Positions 13,680-26,223 of a stretch of DNA of 64,000 nucleotides are shown one piece after another. The notes under the pieces are model-generated. The model made no database searches. It was not told the origin of the DNA and saw only the letters and a program-made list of their open reading frames with translations. The stretch covers positions 123,497,649 to 123,561,648 of the forward strand of contig OX578140.1 of assembly GCA_951213105.1 (NCBI GenBank), written 5' to 3'. The DNA is from Amaurobius ferox. Lineage: Eukaryota > Arthropoda > Arachnida > Araneae > Amaurobiidae. Within the stretch, counting starts at the first letter, position 1. Every line of letters starts with the position of its first letter. A program made the translations under genes and the position numbers.

Positions 13680-14810
13680 TTTTGACAAAGTTCTTATTTT
13701 ATTAGTATATTCTTATTACATTTACTGTTAAGACTCTGTTATTTTATTGAATAAAAAATGTATAACCAAATAAACAGCTGAATTTCAATCAGTAAAAACT
13801 CATGATATACATTGAGAGAATTTATGAGAAATAACCCTTTGAGTTAAGAAAAGTAGAGGCTATGCCTTCAGAGAATGATGATGGTCAAAGATTTTATTTT
13901 ATACAGAATTTCCTTTTGTTCACTTATATTATCAATAGATAAAATATATTATACAAAGCTAACTATAAGAAGTAGCTTGAAAAATGCAGACATACAAGCA
14001 AACATATTTAAAATGCTGAATAAACGCAAACAACAAAAAATATTTGTCATTTTTATATGAACCTATTTATTCACTTTTGTTGTCTGACACAGTTTAGAAT
14101 TGAGCATAAAAAATAAACAAAATATTAATACATAAAAAATACTAGTTAAGTATATACTAGAATTTATATACCTCATGAGCATTGAGAGTAAGAGCTAACA
14201 AAATTTACAAATAACTTAACAAACAATGCTTAAAAACATAAATCATAGGCGCAGCAAATATTTAGTGTTGGAAGTTTTAAAATTCAATAAAATCAACTTG
14301 TCAGTTTTGCATCAAATCTCTACTAATATTCAATACTATTATAAGAATATGTAAAATGTTGTTATACAGCATTTTACTTTATTTATAGGGGCTTTAAGTT
14401 AATTTGCATGTAATATAAACATAAAATATTATCAATATAAAAAAAAGATAAATCTTACTTTTTTTATTGCCCATTGCAAGGCAATTGCTTTAGTTATTTC
14501 ATATTTCATGCTGTACCCTAACATTAATATACAATATAATTTGAAAAACACTTGAAAACATGTTGAAATAAAGCTAAGTATACTTCTCGGAAAAAAAAAT
14601 TTGTCCATTGATCTGAATAATCCCCCTAATATTAGGTTTTGTTTGGAATTAAATTGAAAGTGAAGAGTGCTACAGCAAATTAAACAATCGCCTTTTGGCA
14701 TATCTTGCCAAACCTGCAATATTCAGTATCATCTGTTGATAAAAGGTGGTGACCTGGTGGTGGGTGTTTCTAAAGCCACCTTAACTTTGATGTGTACACG
14801 TCTTAACTGT
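13680..14810 (+). repeat. Repeat family B, copy 1
   Basis: This diverged direct repeat matches 15490-16665. Shared landmarks in order are: TTACATTTACTG, TTGAATTTCAATC, a middle AT-rich part, TTATCAATATRAA and CGCCAAACCTGCRATATTCAG (TTGCCAAACCTGCAATATTCAG here). The homology seems to continue left across the hAT insertion into about 12100-12221. No coding capacity is seen. Confidence 0.6.
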
Positions 14811-15489
14811 GCCAGTTTTATTTAGCATTGTTCCAAAAGAAATCTTGTTAAAACATACCATTTTAGCTAAAATGTTAAAACTTATAAACACAACATTAAT
14901 CTTAAGATTCTGGATAGCATGAGCATTTTAAGCAAAAGGCATTTAAATTGAGCAGCGCATGAAAGTCAAATACTTTTAATTTGCATATCTTATAATTAGT
15001 TAGAATTGGTCAATGGTAAAGAGAAGGGACTGGGGATAGAGACTTTGAGCTAAGAAGACAGCAAATTATGATTAATGTTAGAGATAACATGCATCTGGTA
15101 ATTTTCTGAAGGAAATCCAAATTTCTATAGATTTTGGCATTAGGGTTTCTGGGATATAAATTAGTTTATGATTCTATTTATATTTGATAACTAGCACCTG
15201 CTATTCATGGTTGAAATGATATTACCATATTAGTATGATTTTATATTTAAGATTTTAGTGTGAGTTATAATGTTATTTATTTGAATTATAATAGAAAATT
15301 GTATAGTAATTGCAATTTATTTTTCCGATAAGCATTTAGATCTATTTCACCTTAATATGACAAAAATCAAGACTGGCACTTCGGATAAAGAAAATATGAA
15401 AATGCTAAAATAATTTTCGATTTTAGTAAAATTGTTAAATATTTTAATATGCCCGTTTAAATCCTGTGTGTACATATATGGGTTATTAT

Positions 15490-16665
15490 GTATAGCGAGC
15501 AGGGTACATAGATCCCTAATACAGTAACTGTCGATCATTACATTTACTGCTATGATTCCGCTACTATATTGAATTTAAAATATATACAGTTGAATTTCAA
15601 TCAAACAGAAAAAATTTCAATGTTCGCTAACACTGGATTTATGGGGAATAAGAAAAGGGATAAATTTGTCAATATCATTTCAAGCCAATATAAACCTTCA
15701 TTTCATTCTTTTTTAAGTCTGTGTTTTAATGGCACTAATGCAGGGCCACAACAAGGAAGTGGTTTCGACTATTCATCATTTGGTTAAAGATGAGTAAAGT
15801 GACTTCATTATAAAATGTTGGTGAAGTATTCATCTCTTAGAATTTTGTTTGTTATGTTATCAAGAGAATAAAAACAATATACAAAGTAGTTCTACAAATG
15901 GTTAAGAACATACATCATAGGTAGAAAAGGCAAAATATGTAAATTGCTGAAAATTCAATACACTCCAACAACAATATACAGGAATTTCTCAGTTTTACTT
16001 GAAACCTATTTGTTATTCTTTCCTAAAATAGTGTAGAATTAAGCATAAAAGAATAAAGACATCATTATGAACGCATTACAAGACATTATCAATGCAGGTT
16101 CTATTTTACCAACCCATGAGCAATAGAAAAGCAGAGATACTAAAATACACAAATGCTTAAGAGTGTAAGTGATAGGCAAGACAAGCAAACCCATTTAAAG
16201 TGTTAAAGTTTCAAATATACTTCAACAGCAATGAATGAATAAACTCGTCAGTTTCCCATCAACACTCATATAACAAATATTTATTACATTATGAATAGGC
16301 ATGCTACAAATTCAATTTAAATTATGAATACGCATAAAAGATTTAAAATTTATACTGGTCGTTGTAAACATGCAATATAAATATGAAATTTTATTATCAA
16401 TATGAAGAAAGTTTCTACATACTTTTATGTGTAGTCCTCGTTTCGAATTTATCAGCCGATGAAAGTAAGTTCTAATTTGAATGCATTTCATAACATCCGG
16501 TTTCAGGATTAATCCGGAAGTGAGCCTATGGCTACCGCAAATGCAACATAATCGCTGTTTGGCGCAAGGTCGGATCTCGCCAAACCTGCGATATTCAGAG
16601 CCATCTATCGGAAAAAGGTAACTTTACGGATCGGTCTAAATCCGCCTTAATTGAAATGGGAATCT
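15490..16665 (+). repeat. Repeat family B, copy 2
   Basis: This is the partner of 13680-14810 in the same orientation, well diverged. The end part keeps GCCAAACCTGCGATATTCAG and a following CATCTATCGGAAAAAGG. The 680 bp between the copies is plain AT-rich DNA. Confidence 0.6.
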
Positions 16666-16837
16666 TCTTCATTTGTTGAGCATTGTTAACTCAAATTTTG
16701 ACGGAGGCCCTGACGGCAAAGAATTAGGGAAGCTAAGGGAAGCTTCCGTAGACTCAATGTAAACAGGTTTTTTCGACGGTGGATCTCTTGGGTGGTGCTT
16801 GTTCCTTGGGGATTTCTTTCGTTGTGTCTTCCAGGGT

Positions 16838-16906
16838 TGAATGTTGAAAACCCAGACCACACGACCAACCCGAAGGCTTATGGTAGCAAGATGTGTGGGC
16901 GGGTGC
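16838..16906 (-). mobile_element. 69-bp LINE-tail insertion with 10-bp TSD
   Basis: Read on the minus strand this 69-bp insert is a 3' tail related to the LINE and SINEs at 39-46 kb. It has a GGTCTGGGTTTTCAACA end and, before it, a hairpin with arms CCACAC and GTGTGG. It is flanked by CTTCCAGGGT at 16828-16837 and 16907-16916. It is an extreme 5' truncation, and it explains the curious 161-aa minus-strand ORF that spans it. Confidence 0.75.
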
Positions 16907-17141
16907 CTTCCAGGGTGTAGTATTTTTGTAATTTCTTGCTGTTCGGTGAGACTCAGGTAGTATCTTTCCTGTTTGGTTTGATATTCCGGTGGTAAGTGGG
17001 TTTTTCTTTTTCTTGTCCCTGTCGGTGCTCTTTGTCGGCGTTGCTTAGGTGCGTAGTTTGCTTTGAGTATGCCGGGAACCTTCTCCCCTTCGGGGTGGAA
17101 TGCTTTTCTCTTTGTCTTGGACTTGTACGATCTGATAGAAT

Positions 17142-18311
17142 GTGCTAGTGACATGGAATGATATTCCTTTACTTTTTTTCTTGATCCCCTCGTCCCCTTT
17201 GAGGGTGGGCAATCCTTTTGTACTCAGAAATAATATTATTAGTAACCTCTCGGCCCACTCGGAGGCTTCTCCACCTTACAAAACTAGAGCAGGAAATATA
17301 GTCCTTACAGCTTATACGAAGAAAACAGCACTGGAAATTATGGAAATAAAAACAATTCAAGACATTCCAATAACAGTGAAATTAAGTTATGATAATATCC
17401 TATCGGACTTTGTCATCAGTAACATTGATACAGATATTACCCTGGAGGAAATAACGCAAGACCTTACAGACCAAAACATTGAAATATTTGAAAAGATAGA
17501 AAATGAAATAATAGCACTAAAAACCATAAAGTTTCGCACTCCAACTTCAAGTCAGAATATCCCGGAAAAAGTTCATATAGGAATGCAAATACATTACATA
17601 AAAGAATTTGAGGGAAAACCCAGACAGTGCAAGAAATGTTGGATGTTCGGACACGGAAACAACAACTGTAGGTCACAACTCATATGTAAAAGATGTGCGG
17701 GAAACCATGAGGATAGAGAATGCCCTAACCCAACCGACTGCAAACTGAATCATTCAGAAGATTTTGAGAATTGTGAAGCTAAACAAAAGGAAATAAGCAT
17801 TCTAAAACTAAAAAGAGAAAGGGAAAATGTCATACAGAGAGGCAAAAGACAAAATGAACTCATCGTATGCAGAGAAAGTTGAAATTAGATCAAGACAAGT
17901 AGAAAACATTACACCTAATGATTTGCCCCACTTAGAAATCCCGATAGAAAGTATAGCTAACGTAGTGATAAGAACGATACAACCCATGATAGAAAGTATG
18001 CAACAAATCAAACTATTATATTACAGTAACTTGTTGAAAGGCTAAATATACAACCAGAAACCACGGAAAATGAAAAAATAAGTCATAGCCAAGTGAGAGA
18101 AGACTGCACAGAACAACAAAATAATAGATATGAACAAATAATAGAGATCAAGATTGAAATAAATAACAAGAAACAAGAAGGAAAAAGTCAGCAAAATAAT
18201 AAGCGAGCGAATGATGAATCGCCTATAAGGAATAATAACAATAAAAAAAAATACGACAATAATGATCAAGAGAACAGCTATAAAAACCATGTTGAAAAAA
18301 TGTTAACGTAA
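17142..18311 (+). pseudogene. Decayed LINE ORF1 (zinc-knuckle gag-like)
   Basis: A 246-codon ORF (17142-17882) holds two zinc knuckles near its C-terminus: CKKCWMFGHGNNNC (C-x2-C-x4-H-x4-C) and CKRCAGNHEDREC. A cysteine-bearing tail follows. This is the nucleic-acid-binding ORF1 product of Jockey/CR1-like LINEs. The frame then shifts at least twice: the reading continues at 17827-18045 and 18093-18311 in other frames with Lys/Glu/Asn-rich text. The real start is unclear and probably upstream. Its ORF2 follows directly. Confidence 0.75.
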
Positions 18312-18377
18312 TGATGTTTTTGGATGCTTTTGCTTGGTACGTGTGTTGCACCTCTTTCTGTTTGTGTTCTCTGCTCT

Positions 18378-18788
18378 TTCTATCATTCAATGGAATATTT
18401 GTGGCGCTAAAAGCGCCGGCCTGACCTCAACTTTTCCCAGACTTTCCGCCAGGCAGACATTTTATTGATTCAAGAAACTTTCCTTAAATCCCATCACCCT
18501 TTTTCGCTCAAAGGCAAAGAAGTTTTCAGATATGATCGTCCGAATCACTGGAGGCCTCCTAATTGCTATAAAAAAAACATAAGTGCGAGGATAATTAACC
18601 AAAAGATGCTCCCTGACATTGAATTACAGGAAATGGAAATCTACAATCAGAATCACAAATTTAACATTATAAACGTATATTGCAGGAGAGGCATTCGGAA
18701 CACCAACATTCTTAATGAAATCATGATTGATAACAATACAAACTATAACTTAAGAAAATTGCTGGGGTATTCAATGTATTTATTATGA
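18378..18788 (+). pseudogene. LINE ORF2 N-terminus (APE endonuclease), truncated
   Basis: The start of an apurinic-type endonuclease is readable in two frames: QWNICG (18390 region), then ADILLIQETFL after a one-base shift, with the catalytic Glu in QET, then FRYDRP. Only about the first 130 residues remain before a stop at 18788, and no reverse transcriptase follows. With the ORF1 upstream this is a frameshifted and 3'-truncated LINE of the Jockey/CR1 type, + strand. Confidence 0.75.
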
Positions 18789-21700
18789 CAGCAACGGGCT
18801 ACGGACCTGTCTTTGGGACCAGTGACGTCGTTCGCGAAGCGAGGGGAGAATTCCAGCTGTTGGCGTATAATCTTTGACCAACCTTACCTTCCAATAGACC
18901 TTGTGTCGTAGCTGCGATGGTTGGCTCCGGGAACGCTAGTGTCTATGCGAAATCCTATGTTAACGATGTTGCCTATGGGAGCCTCCTGAATAAAGTATTC
19001 TGTGGTGAAATCTACCATCCAGTTTTTTTTAAATCCATGGTTTGTACATTCAACTTCATGGTACTTCCACGATAAAATGTTTATAAATTAGGTTTTTTCC
19101 CACTTGAAGATAGTTCTATTTCGTTAGGCTATTTTATGTTAAGTTGAAACAATGAGTGAGGTAAGTTTAGATTATTTTTATATTCATAAAATGATTTGTT
19201 GATCTAAAAGTAAATATACTGAACATATGCCGTAGGGATGAATTAAAAATATGTAATATTGGTAATTTTCAAGTACAAAGATGCATTTGTACACTTTTTC
19301 TGAGATGTTAACAATTGTAAATATGGGAATTTATCAATATTGTTGTCTGATATTATTTTTAAATAATTGAGATTCGATTCGTCTCCATTAAAGTTTTGCT
19401 ATTGAGAACTTGGGCGAATTTGATCAAGGATCTTTCTTCTTCAATACTGTTTTTTTTTTCTTGCAAACATATGAGATGCTAAACATGGAAATTATTAATT
19501 ATTTTTTATTCTTTCAAATTGCGTGTTTGGCCACTGCTCTTAAAAGTAGGTTTATATACAATATTTTAATTGTTATTATTAAGTCTCCTACAGTTACAAT
19601 GGAAACATATTATTGTGACTTTGTTCTTTATGTTATAAGTATTTTGCAAGGTGGTGCTACAGTAACATTACCAAGAAATGTGATACTATAGTAGTATATT
19701 TCTTTGAACTTAGATTCAGGACATTCAACACTGATATGAACATTTATTGCTGGAATTTGACAATTTTTAACATAAAATCAACCATCTAGGTTGAAAACTA
19801 AACTGCAAGTAATTTTTTCCCGGGAACTGAGATTCAATTTATTGTGCTTTTCTAAATATTTCTCTCCTATACTTTTAGTAGAGGTTGATTTATATCCAGA
19901 TCTCAAAATTTTGATTTCTTGCAGAAGCAGCAAAGCATAATGCTTTGAAGCAGGAATGAAGCATTGCTTTCATAAATCCAGTATTTTACTAACAAATTTA
20001 TTAACAGTAAAACATAGTAGTTTCGTTCCCATGTAAGTAGGTATTTTCCGGCCATGAAACATTGGGGTGCAAAATGAGGTATTTTCCGACCGTGAAACAT
20101 TGGGGTGTAAAAGGAGGTATTTTCTGGGATCCATTCTAGACCTGTTCACAAGTGCAAACCCCATTGTTCGGCATTTAAAGGAATCGGACATGTTTAACCT
20201 AGCCTTAATGACGGACATGTTTAACCTAGCCTTAATCGGACATGTTTAACGTTAATGACACCTAGCAATTTTTTCATAGCCAAAACTTTTCAATTTTTTT
20301 TTAAAATTGTCTTGACATGCATTTTTAGTAAACAATTTTTTTTTCTTTTTTTTTTTAAAAAGCATATTATTTTTAATTCATTATTATTATTTTATTTATT
20401 TTGATATATCAAATTTTCCGAAATGAGAAACTAAATAACCATTTTATTATTGCTGTTTTTGAAATGCTTTTATATATAAATGCGAAATATTAGAAATTAA
20501 ACTTAAGTTAAAATATGCCATACTTAAATTTAATATATTTTTGAAATTAAAGATATATGCTTATTTTTATATGCATTAAAAACGTTATTCCATGCAACTG
20601 TTTAGAGAATTCATGATTAAAGCTCAAAAACAAAAATTTTTCTCACTTAATCTTTGCTTTTTAGGCTAAATTTTGATTTATAATAAATGTGAATTAGTGG
20701 AAGAAAGGTAACATATGTGTAAAAAATATTATTCAAGACAAATCGATATAGATTGTTGGCTAGAGAAAAAAAAAGAAGCATATTTACTATACAGATTATA
20801 GGTTATTTTAGCTAATTTAAATTGGAAAAACTTTATTTTCCTTATATAATAAATTGTTTTCAGATTTGCATAATGTATAAGTCGTGCCTGTCTTTATTGG
20901 CAAATCATTTGCTTGGTGACGTCAGGCACTTGAAGGTACTTAACCGTGGGCTTTACTCCTGCCGATCTCAGCTTTTTCTGTAATAGAATGTACATGCATG
21001 CCTAGCTAGTTGGTAAATACACCTTGCTGTGTATCATGTTATTTCGTAACCAGAGGCTCACATGGTTTCAATTGTTTTGTGTTTTGTACATAAAATGTTA
21101 AGTTTCTTGCAATGTGTCTGGCCTAAAGCATACTTCTAATAGTTGTAGAGTTTCATAAGCAATCTTCTGAAACAGATAAGAGTGTCTAATTCAATATTGT
21201 GGCAAGACAACTAGTTATAGTGGAGTCACGCCCACCACAAATGCAATTTTTTACTAATATTCACTTTATAATCATATCATCTCAAGTTATGGGCATATGG
21301 CTTTGATATACATTAAACATTATATAAAATGCTTAGAATATAAAACTAAAATCATTAACTTGAAATAATTTCTAAATATTTTATTGTAATATTAAACAAC
21401 ATATATTCATTCAAATATAAACACATTACAAGCTTTTTTAATGATATAAAATAATTGAGTATTAAGCTCATTATATGTAAGTAGAATGTAACCTATATAA
21501 TTCGCAAATCTAAGAAAATTATTGTATCATCTGTTAAAAACTATTTTTGGATAAATCCAGAAAATTTGCCCAAGAAACAGAACATTATATTTTAAAGTTG
21601 CTGCTTCAAAGGAAGTTAGCTGGCTTACACCACTTTTAATTGATACGAGGGGCACACTGAAATTTTTGAAACAGGGGCAGACGATATGCATTAGAAAAAA

Positions 21701-22290
21701 ATTATTGGTTGGATATTTAAATTTGAACTTTTTTATGTCTGCAGACGATAATTTGTGGCACCAGTTACAATTTAGCTATCATAGAATAAATTTTGAAAGA
21801 AAAGAAAATGGAGTTGACATGAGAGTATTATCGATCTATGATTTTCTATGATTTTAAGGTGGGGTTAAATCAAGAAGAATGTCTTCAGCGTAACCAGCCA
21901 TGGCATCAGGCGCTTAACGGAAGTGTGCATGTGAAATATCTTAATTGCTCATATGTTATGTGTATATTTAATTTACCTATATGTTAATTTTTTTAACATA
22001 ATCATTATTACATAATTTCCAATAAATTTTACTATAATTGTATTTTTATTTCAAAAAGAAATGACAGGAAAGTAGTGCAATGTTATTATATTTATTTATA
22101 TGTAGGGCCCTATAAATTATGCAAAAATGCAGAATTTGACATAATCTGCACTTCTGTATAATGTTACAACTGCTGCATAATTTTACTCTTATGTGTTTTT
22201 TACCATATGCACCCATTGGCTTGAACCTTTTATCATTGGTAAAGTAAACACTTGGTTTTACACATTCCCTCTGTTCCACAATTTATAGAT
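18789..22290. other. AT-rich DNA, no gene seen
   Basis: A GC-richer patch at 18790-19010 may be the remaining tail of the decayed LINE or a separate repeat. There are two small tandem repeats at 20039-20250 (separate entry). The rest is AT-rich without supported genes. Confidence 0.5.
20039..20250. repeat. Two adjacent short tandem repeats
   Basis: The first has 2.5 copies of a ~45-bp unit with GGTATTTTCCGRCCRTGAAA and CATTGGGGTG. The second, starting near 20187, has three copies of a ~28-bp unit with GGACATGTTTAACCTAGCC. Both are imperfect. Confidence 0.75.
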
Positions 22291-22382
22291 ACAGCAAAGA
22301 TGCATCCTGATCTACCGAACAGCGTTCTTGAAACTGTTCAATCAACATCAGTTTCTCGGGTCATTGTGCAATACCTTACAAT

Positions 22383-22640
22383 ATGGAGATTGATTTTAAC
22401 AAAGTATCAGCAATCTTAACTGAAATTGCAGCCTATATGACTTGAGCATTTAAAGAAGTTCAGCATACTTTACTTACCGATTCAGTGCATATTACTTGCA
22501 ATGCTCATATTGTAAACCCAGCATCTGACCACTGGCATCTGCATTTTGAATTGGATACCTTTACCAGATGCTTTGAGATTGGATGTAATTTGGTGACATT
22601 TTCTTCAATTTGGCACCACTATAAAAAGTCACTAAGTTTG
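22383..22640 (+). pseudogene. hAT transposase relic (CGGBP1-like hAT)
   Basis: Reading from 22383 gives FNKVSAILTEIAAYMT, one TGA, AFKEVQHTLL, then SVHITCNAHIVN followed by HFELDTFTRCFE. The HITCNAHIVN core and its spacing match the catalytic region of CGGBP1-like hAT transposases common in chelicerates. There is one stop codon, and neither terminal repeat is located. It is inactive. The family name rests on memory of the motif, not a search. Confidence 0.6.
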
Positions 22641-22734
22641 TGATTTTTTGTCAGTTTAATCCCCAATGTTGTTAAATTTAAACCAAGTGTTATATATTTG
22701 GTGATACTACTGTTCATTTTTATAAAATTTTTAG

Positions 22735-23170
22735 ATACATTTATTTGAAAAACATGCAATATCTCGAGAACGGTTCAAGCTAGCATTCTAGAGCTAGTGT
22801 CATCCATTTTAGAATAAATAATTAGGAACATTATTGAATGTCACATTATTGAATTAACATTATTGAATGTCCTGATTTTTTCAAAAATTTTGGTGTCTTC
22901 TGAATGTTCGTTCGTGTCTAAAATCAGTGGCCTGTAGTATTTATGGATCATAATAATTGTATCAAATTATGCTTGAAACACTCCATTTGTTTCTGAGATA
23001 TTGTATCTACAGACTCACGGATATACACACATGCATACATACATACATTCATACATACACACACAGATATCACTTTAAAAATGTTTGATTCAAGTTCAGG
23101 TATGCTTGAAATGTGCTCTTCCATCGAAAATTCAAATTTAATTTTCAACCTTGCCACAATACTTTCCATT
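22735..23170 (+). repeat. Dispersed repeat family A, long copy
   Basis: All landmarks appear in order: TTTATTTGAAAAACATGCAA, CTAGCATTCTAG, CAGTGGCCTGTAGTATTTA, CTCCATTTGTTTCTGAGATA, ACTCACGGATATACACAC, a CATA/CACA repeat, TTCAAGTTCAGGTATGCTTG, and an end at CACAATACTTTCC. It ends 290 bp before host exon A, so it lies in the upstream intron. Confidence 0.65.
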
Positions 23171-23461
23171 TAAATTTTACTATGTAAATCATATATTTAA
23201 GGCAAGCAACTGTCTGATGACAAATGTGATAATGGCATCGATGGTAGAAAAAATGCCATTAGAAAATACATTGCAGGCATAACTATTTTTTTACAAACAT
23301 ACAACCAATACTACAGGTTTATTATAAATGAATTTTTTGTGAAAGGCATTTTTTACTACTGCCATTAACTTCCAAGTTCTAATGTTATTTAAATTTTTTT
23401 CTTAATTTATAGGTTCTTTTTCTTTTTAAATGTTATCTAATAAATTTTATTATGTCCATAG

Positions 23462-24070
23462 GCAGAAGATTCTGACAGTGGGGCTGAAGAAAGAGGAAGA
23501 AGCAGTGATGTTGAAGATAATGCATCTCCTCCCCAATCTCCTTCATCCTCTGAACAGTCACCCTCCCAGTCTCCTCGTTGTGCCCCTGAATCACCATCAT
23601 CACCCAGTTCAGAATTTTATGAACCTGGTCATCAGTCTCCAGCATCTGCTCCTCAGTCTCCTGCATCTGCTCCTCAGTCTCCTGCATCTGCTCCCATGTC
23701 TCCGTCTTCTCCTCGGTCTGCAGCATCTTCTCCTCGATCTGTAGCATCTGCTCCTCAGTCCCCTGTATCTGCTCCTGAATCTCCATCATCTTCTCCTCAG
23801 TCTCCAGCATCTGGCCCACAGTCCCCAACATCTGCTCCACAGTCGCCTGTTTCTGCTCCACAGTCGCCTGCTTCTGCTCCACAATCGCCTGCTTCTGCAC
23901 CGCAGTCGCCTGCTTCTGCGCCACAGTCACCTGCTTCTGCGCCACAGTCACCTGCTTCTGCTCCACAGTCACCAAGATCTGGCCCAGAGTCACCAAGATC
24001 TGGCCCAGAGTCACCATCATCACCTCGATCTCAGTTATCTCCTCCTCAGTCTCCAGCTTCTGGTCAACAG
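23462..24070 (+). CDS. Host gene exon A: acidic start plus Ser-Pro heptad repeats
   Basis: This is an internal coding exon of 609 bp (203 codons), phase 0 at both ends. An in-frame TAG sits directly before the exon and doubles as the AG acceptor (23460-23461). The donor is CAG|GTGCGT at 24071. The first ~20 residues are acidic and Ser-rich (starting AEDSDSGAEERGR). From about 23634 the protein is ~20 imperfect 7-residue units of the type SPASAPQ, so nearly every unit has a Ser-Pro site for proline-directed kinases. The units are encoded by a 21-bp DNA repeat, and differing third bases (tcg, tca, cct, ccc) suggest selection on protein. No folded domain is seen. Together with exons B and C it looks like the disordered N-terminal part of a nuclear protein. 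LEO1, IWS1 and ZC3H18-like proteins are candidates, none proven. Confidence 0.85.
23634..24070 (+). repeat. 21-bp coding minisatellite
   Basis: About 20 imperfect 21-bp units encode the SPASAPQ heptads of host exon A. Units vary in sequence but the period stays a multiple of three. The pattern also leaves a long open antisense frame, which is a by-product. Confidence 0.85.
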
Positions 24071-24163
24071 GTGCGTCTATCTCTACTGCAGTTACGTGTA
24101 TTAGTAAACAAACACTCTGAAATTGAAGTGCATATTTAATATATTTTATTTTGCAAAGTTATA

Positions 24164-25017
24164 CAGGGTGGCCCAAAAAGTTGAAACATTCTTTAATTCT
24201 TTACCTGTTGGAGATAAAAAGTGGACAATGTAAATTGCAAAAATGTTGAAAGTAAGGTAGGAAATAAGACTATGTTAATGAAATAGTCCTCCCATTAATT
24301 TTCAAAAAGTTACATTTTTTAAATTTTTATACGACCCCCTTAGACAAATTTTTGTCAGACAGAAAATTTTTATTTTTAATGCAACAAGATCATTAAAAAC
24401 CCCCGTATATTTTTATCTTTAAAATTGAGCGAGTTATATTTAATTGAAAATTGAACATTGTGAATGGGGACCATATATCAAATTAGAAATGTAAATTTGT
24501 GTGACATATCACAAAAAAGATAAAATTGAATGATAATACATAGGAGACATTTTTACGAATTCTGCATAGGCTTATGATGCAACCACAGATTCTTAAGTAC
24601 TTTTCAATAATTAAGTACTTTTTCAGTAATTAAGTACTTTTTTTTTAACTAAACTATTTCCATCGTCAATTTGTTTATGATCCCTATTTTCACTGATGAA
24701 ACAGCTTTTCACATGGTACGGAAAAGTGGCATAAGTCAGATTTTTTCCTTTATCACAATTCAGTTGATTTTAAAGATACAGTGTTTTTTTTTAATGATCT
24801 TGTTGCACTAAAAATAAAAATTTTCTGATTGACCAAGTTTGTCTAAGGGGTTCGTATAAAAATTAAAAAAATGTAACTTTTTGAAAATTAATGGGAGGAC
24901 TATTTCATTAATGTAGTCTTATTTCCTACCCTACTTTCAACATTTTTGCAATTTACATTGCCCACTTATCTCCAACAGGTAAAGAATTAAAGCTTTCAAT
25001 TTTTTTGGGACACCCTG
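24164..25017. mobile_element. Mariner-like MITE with ~270-bp inverted repeats
   Basis: The ends are CAGGGTGGCCCAAAAAG and, inverted, CAGGGTGTCCCAAAAAAATTG, each next to TA. The first ~270 bases at each side are near-identical inverted copies (for example CTTTACCTGTTGGAGATAA and TTCAAAAAGTTACATTTTTT in both arms), so the single strand would fold into a long hairpin. No ORF is found. TA duplication and the CAGGGTG end point to the Tc1/mariner/IS630 group. Confidence 0.88.
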
Positions 25018-25371
25018 TATACAGTTTTGTATTGTTTACTAACATTGAATAGTTGAATATATAGAAAAAGGTCAAAATAAAAATTAACCGAATTCCAAGA
25101 TGAGAGAAAGTTTTCACCTTTCCAAACTGTATTTGTTCAATAAATTTCTTTAATAAAATATCTTTTTGCAAAGAACAGATTTAGCAGTTATTTTAATTAA
25201 AGATTGCCAAATGTCATTGAAAGAAACCGTTTTCAAAATGTTGAGTTATTAATCTCTCTTTTTTTCAAAGAATATATTTTCAAGCATAGAGCTAATCATT
25301 CTTAAAATTTTTGACCTCATTCTACTCCTTTCCTTTGTCAATTATAAATTGTTTCTTTTATCAATTTTTTC

Positions 25372-25579
25372 TGATTTTAAAATTGGCGTTATGTAAAGCA
25401 TAAAATATTTCCCATATAAAATGGAATGCAGCTTCTATTGAGCTTCATTGAACATAAAACTGTAGTTTGCACTTTTGATTTTAAAATTGGCGTTATGTAA
25501 AACATAAAATATTTCCCATATAAAATGGAATGTAGCTTCTATTGAGCTTCATTGAACATAAAAATGTAGTTTGCACTTT
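25372..25579. repeat. 104-bp tandem duplication
   Basis: Two near-identical units, each starting TGATTTTAAAATTGGCGTT, lie head to tail. A third copy starts with TGATTTT and breaks off. Few differences are visible, so the duplication looks recent. Confidence 0.85.
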
Positions 25580-26223
25580 TGATTTTCAAGAAGACTAGTA
25601 TTAATTGTATTCCAGTAGACCAGTAGTAATTGTATAACAGATGTATGTAAAGTATAAATTAATTTAAAGGCTTTGAAATAGTTTTGCATGACATTACACA
25701 CAAAAGAAAAGTATCAAATTTCAATTATATAGTGATATTCAAAGCGAAATGTACCATGCTGTTGATCTGGTACATGATTATTTTACTTAAAATAAATAAA
25801 TGAAATCATGGAACAGCTTTGATATAAAGAATTTGGTATAATCTGCCATTTTTTTTGGTGCCAAGGAAGACTGTGAAAAGTCCTAACGTAAACGAATGTC
25901 ATATTTGGCTTTGTGCATAACAAATATAAAAATATATAATTAAAAATCAAAAAGGCATAATGCATAAATAAGTATAAGTATCAAATAAAGATGATACTTA
26001 GAAACAAGATTGTACTTTAACGAAATTTCAAAAGAACGATATTTGGAAAAAATATTGTACTTTCAGATAAAACAAATGATACTTTAATAAAATTTCAAAA
26101 GAACAATACTTGGAAAAATTGTTGTACTTTAGCAAAATTTCTGAAAAACGATACTTAGAAAAAATATTGTATTTTAACAACAGCAAAAAAAAAACGATAC
26201 TTAGAAAAAAGATTATTCTTTAA

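Noticed and set aside
16669..17154. 161-aa minus-strand ORF
   Set aside because: It runs through the 69-bp LINE-tail insertion with its target duplication. No domain is recognisable, so it is chance openness of GC-richer LINE DNA.
18042..18311. 82-aa minus-strand ORF rich in Ile/Phe
   Set aside because: It is antisense to the Lys/Asn-rich decayed LINE ORF1.
23433..24023. 196-aa minus-strand ORF rich in EQ/TV repeats
   Set aside because: It is the antisense shadow of the 21-bp coding repeat. The + strand has matching splice sites and acidic neighbours.
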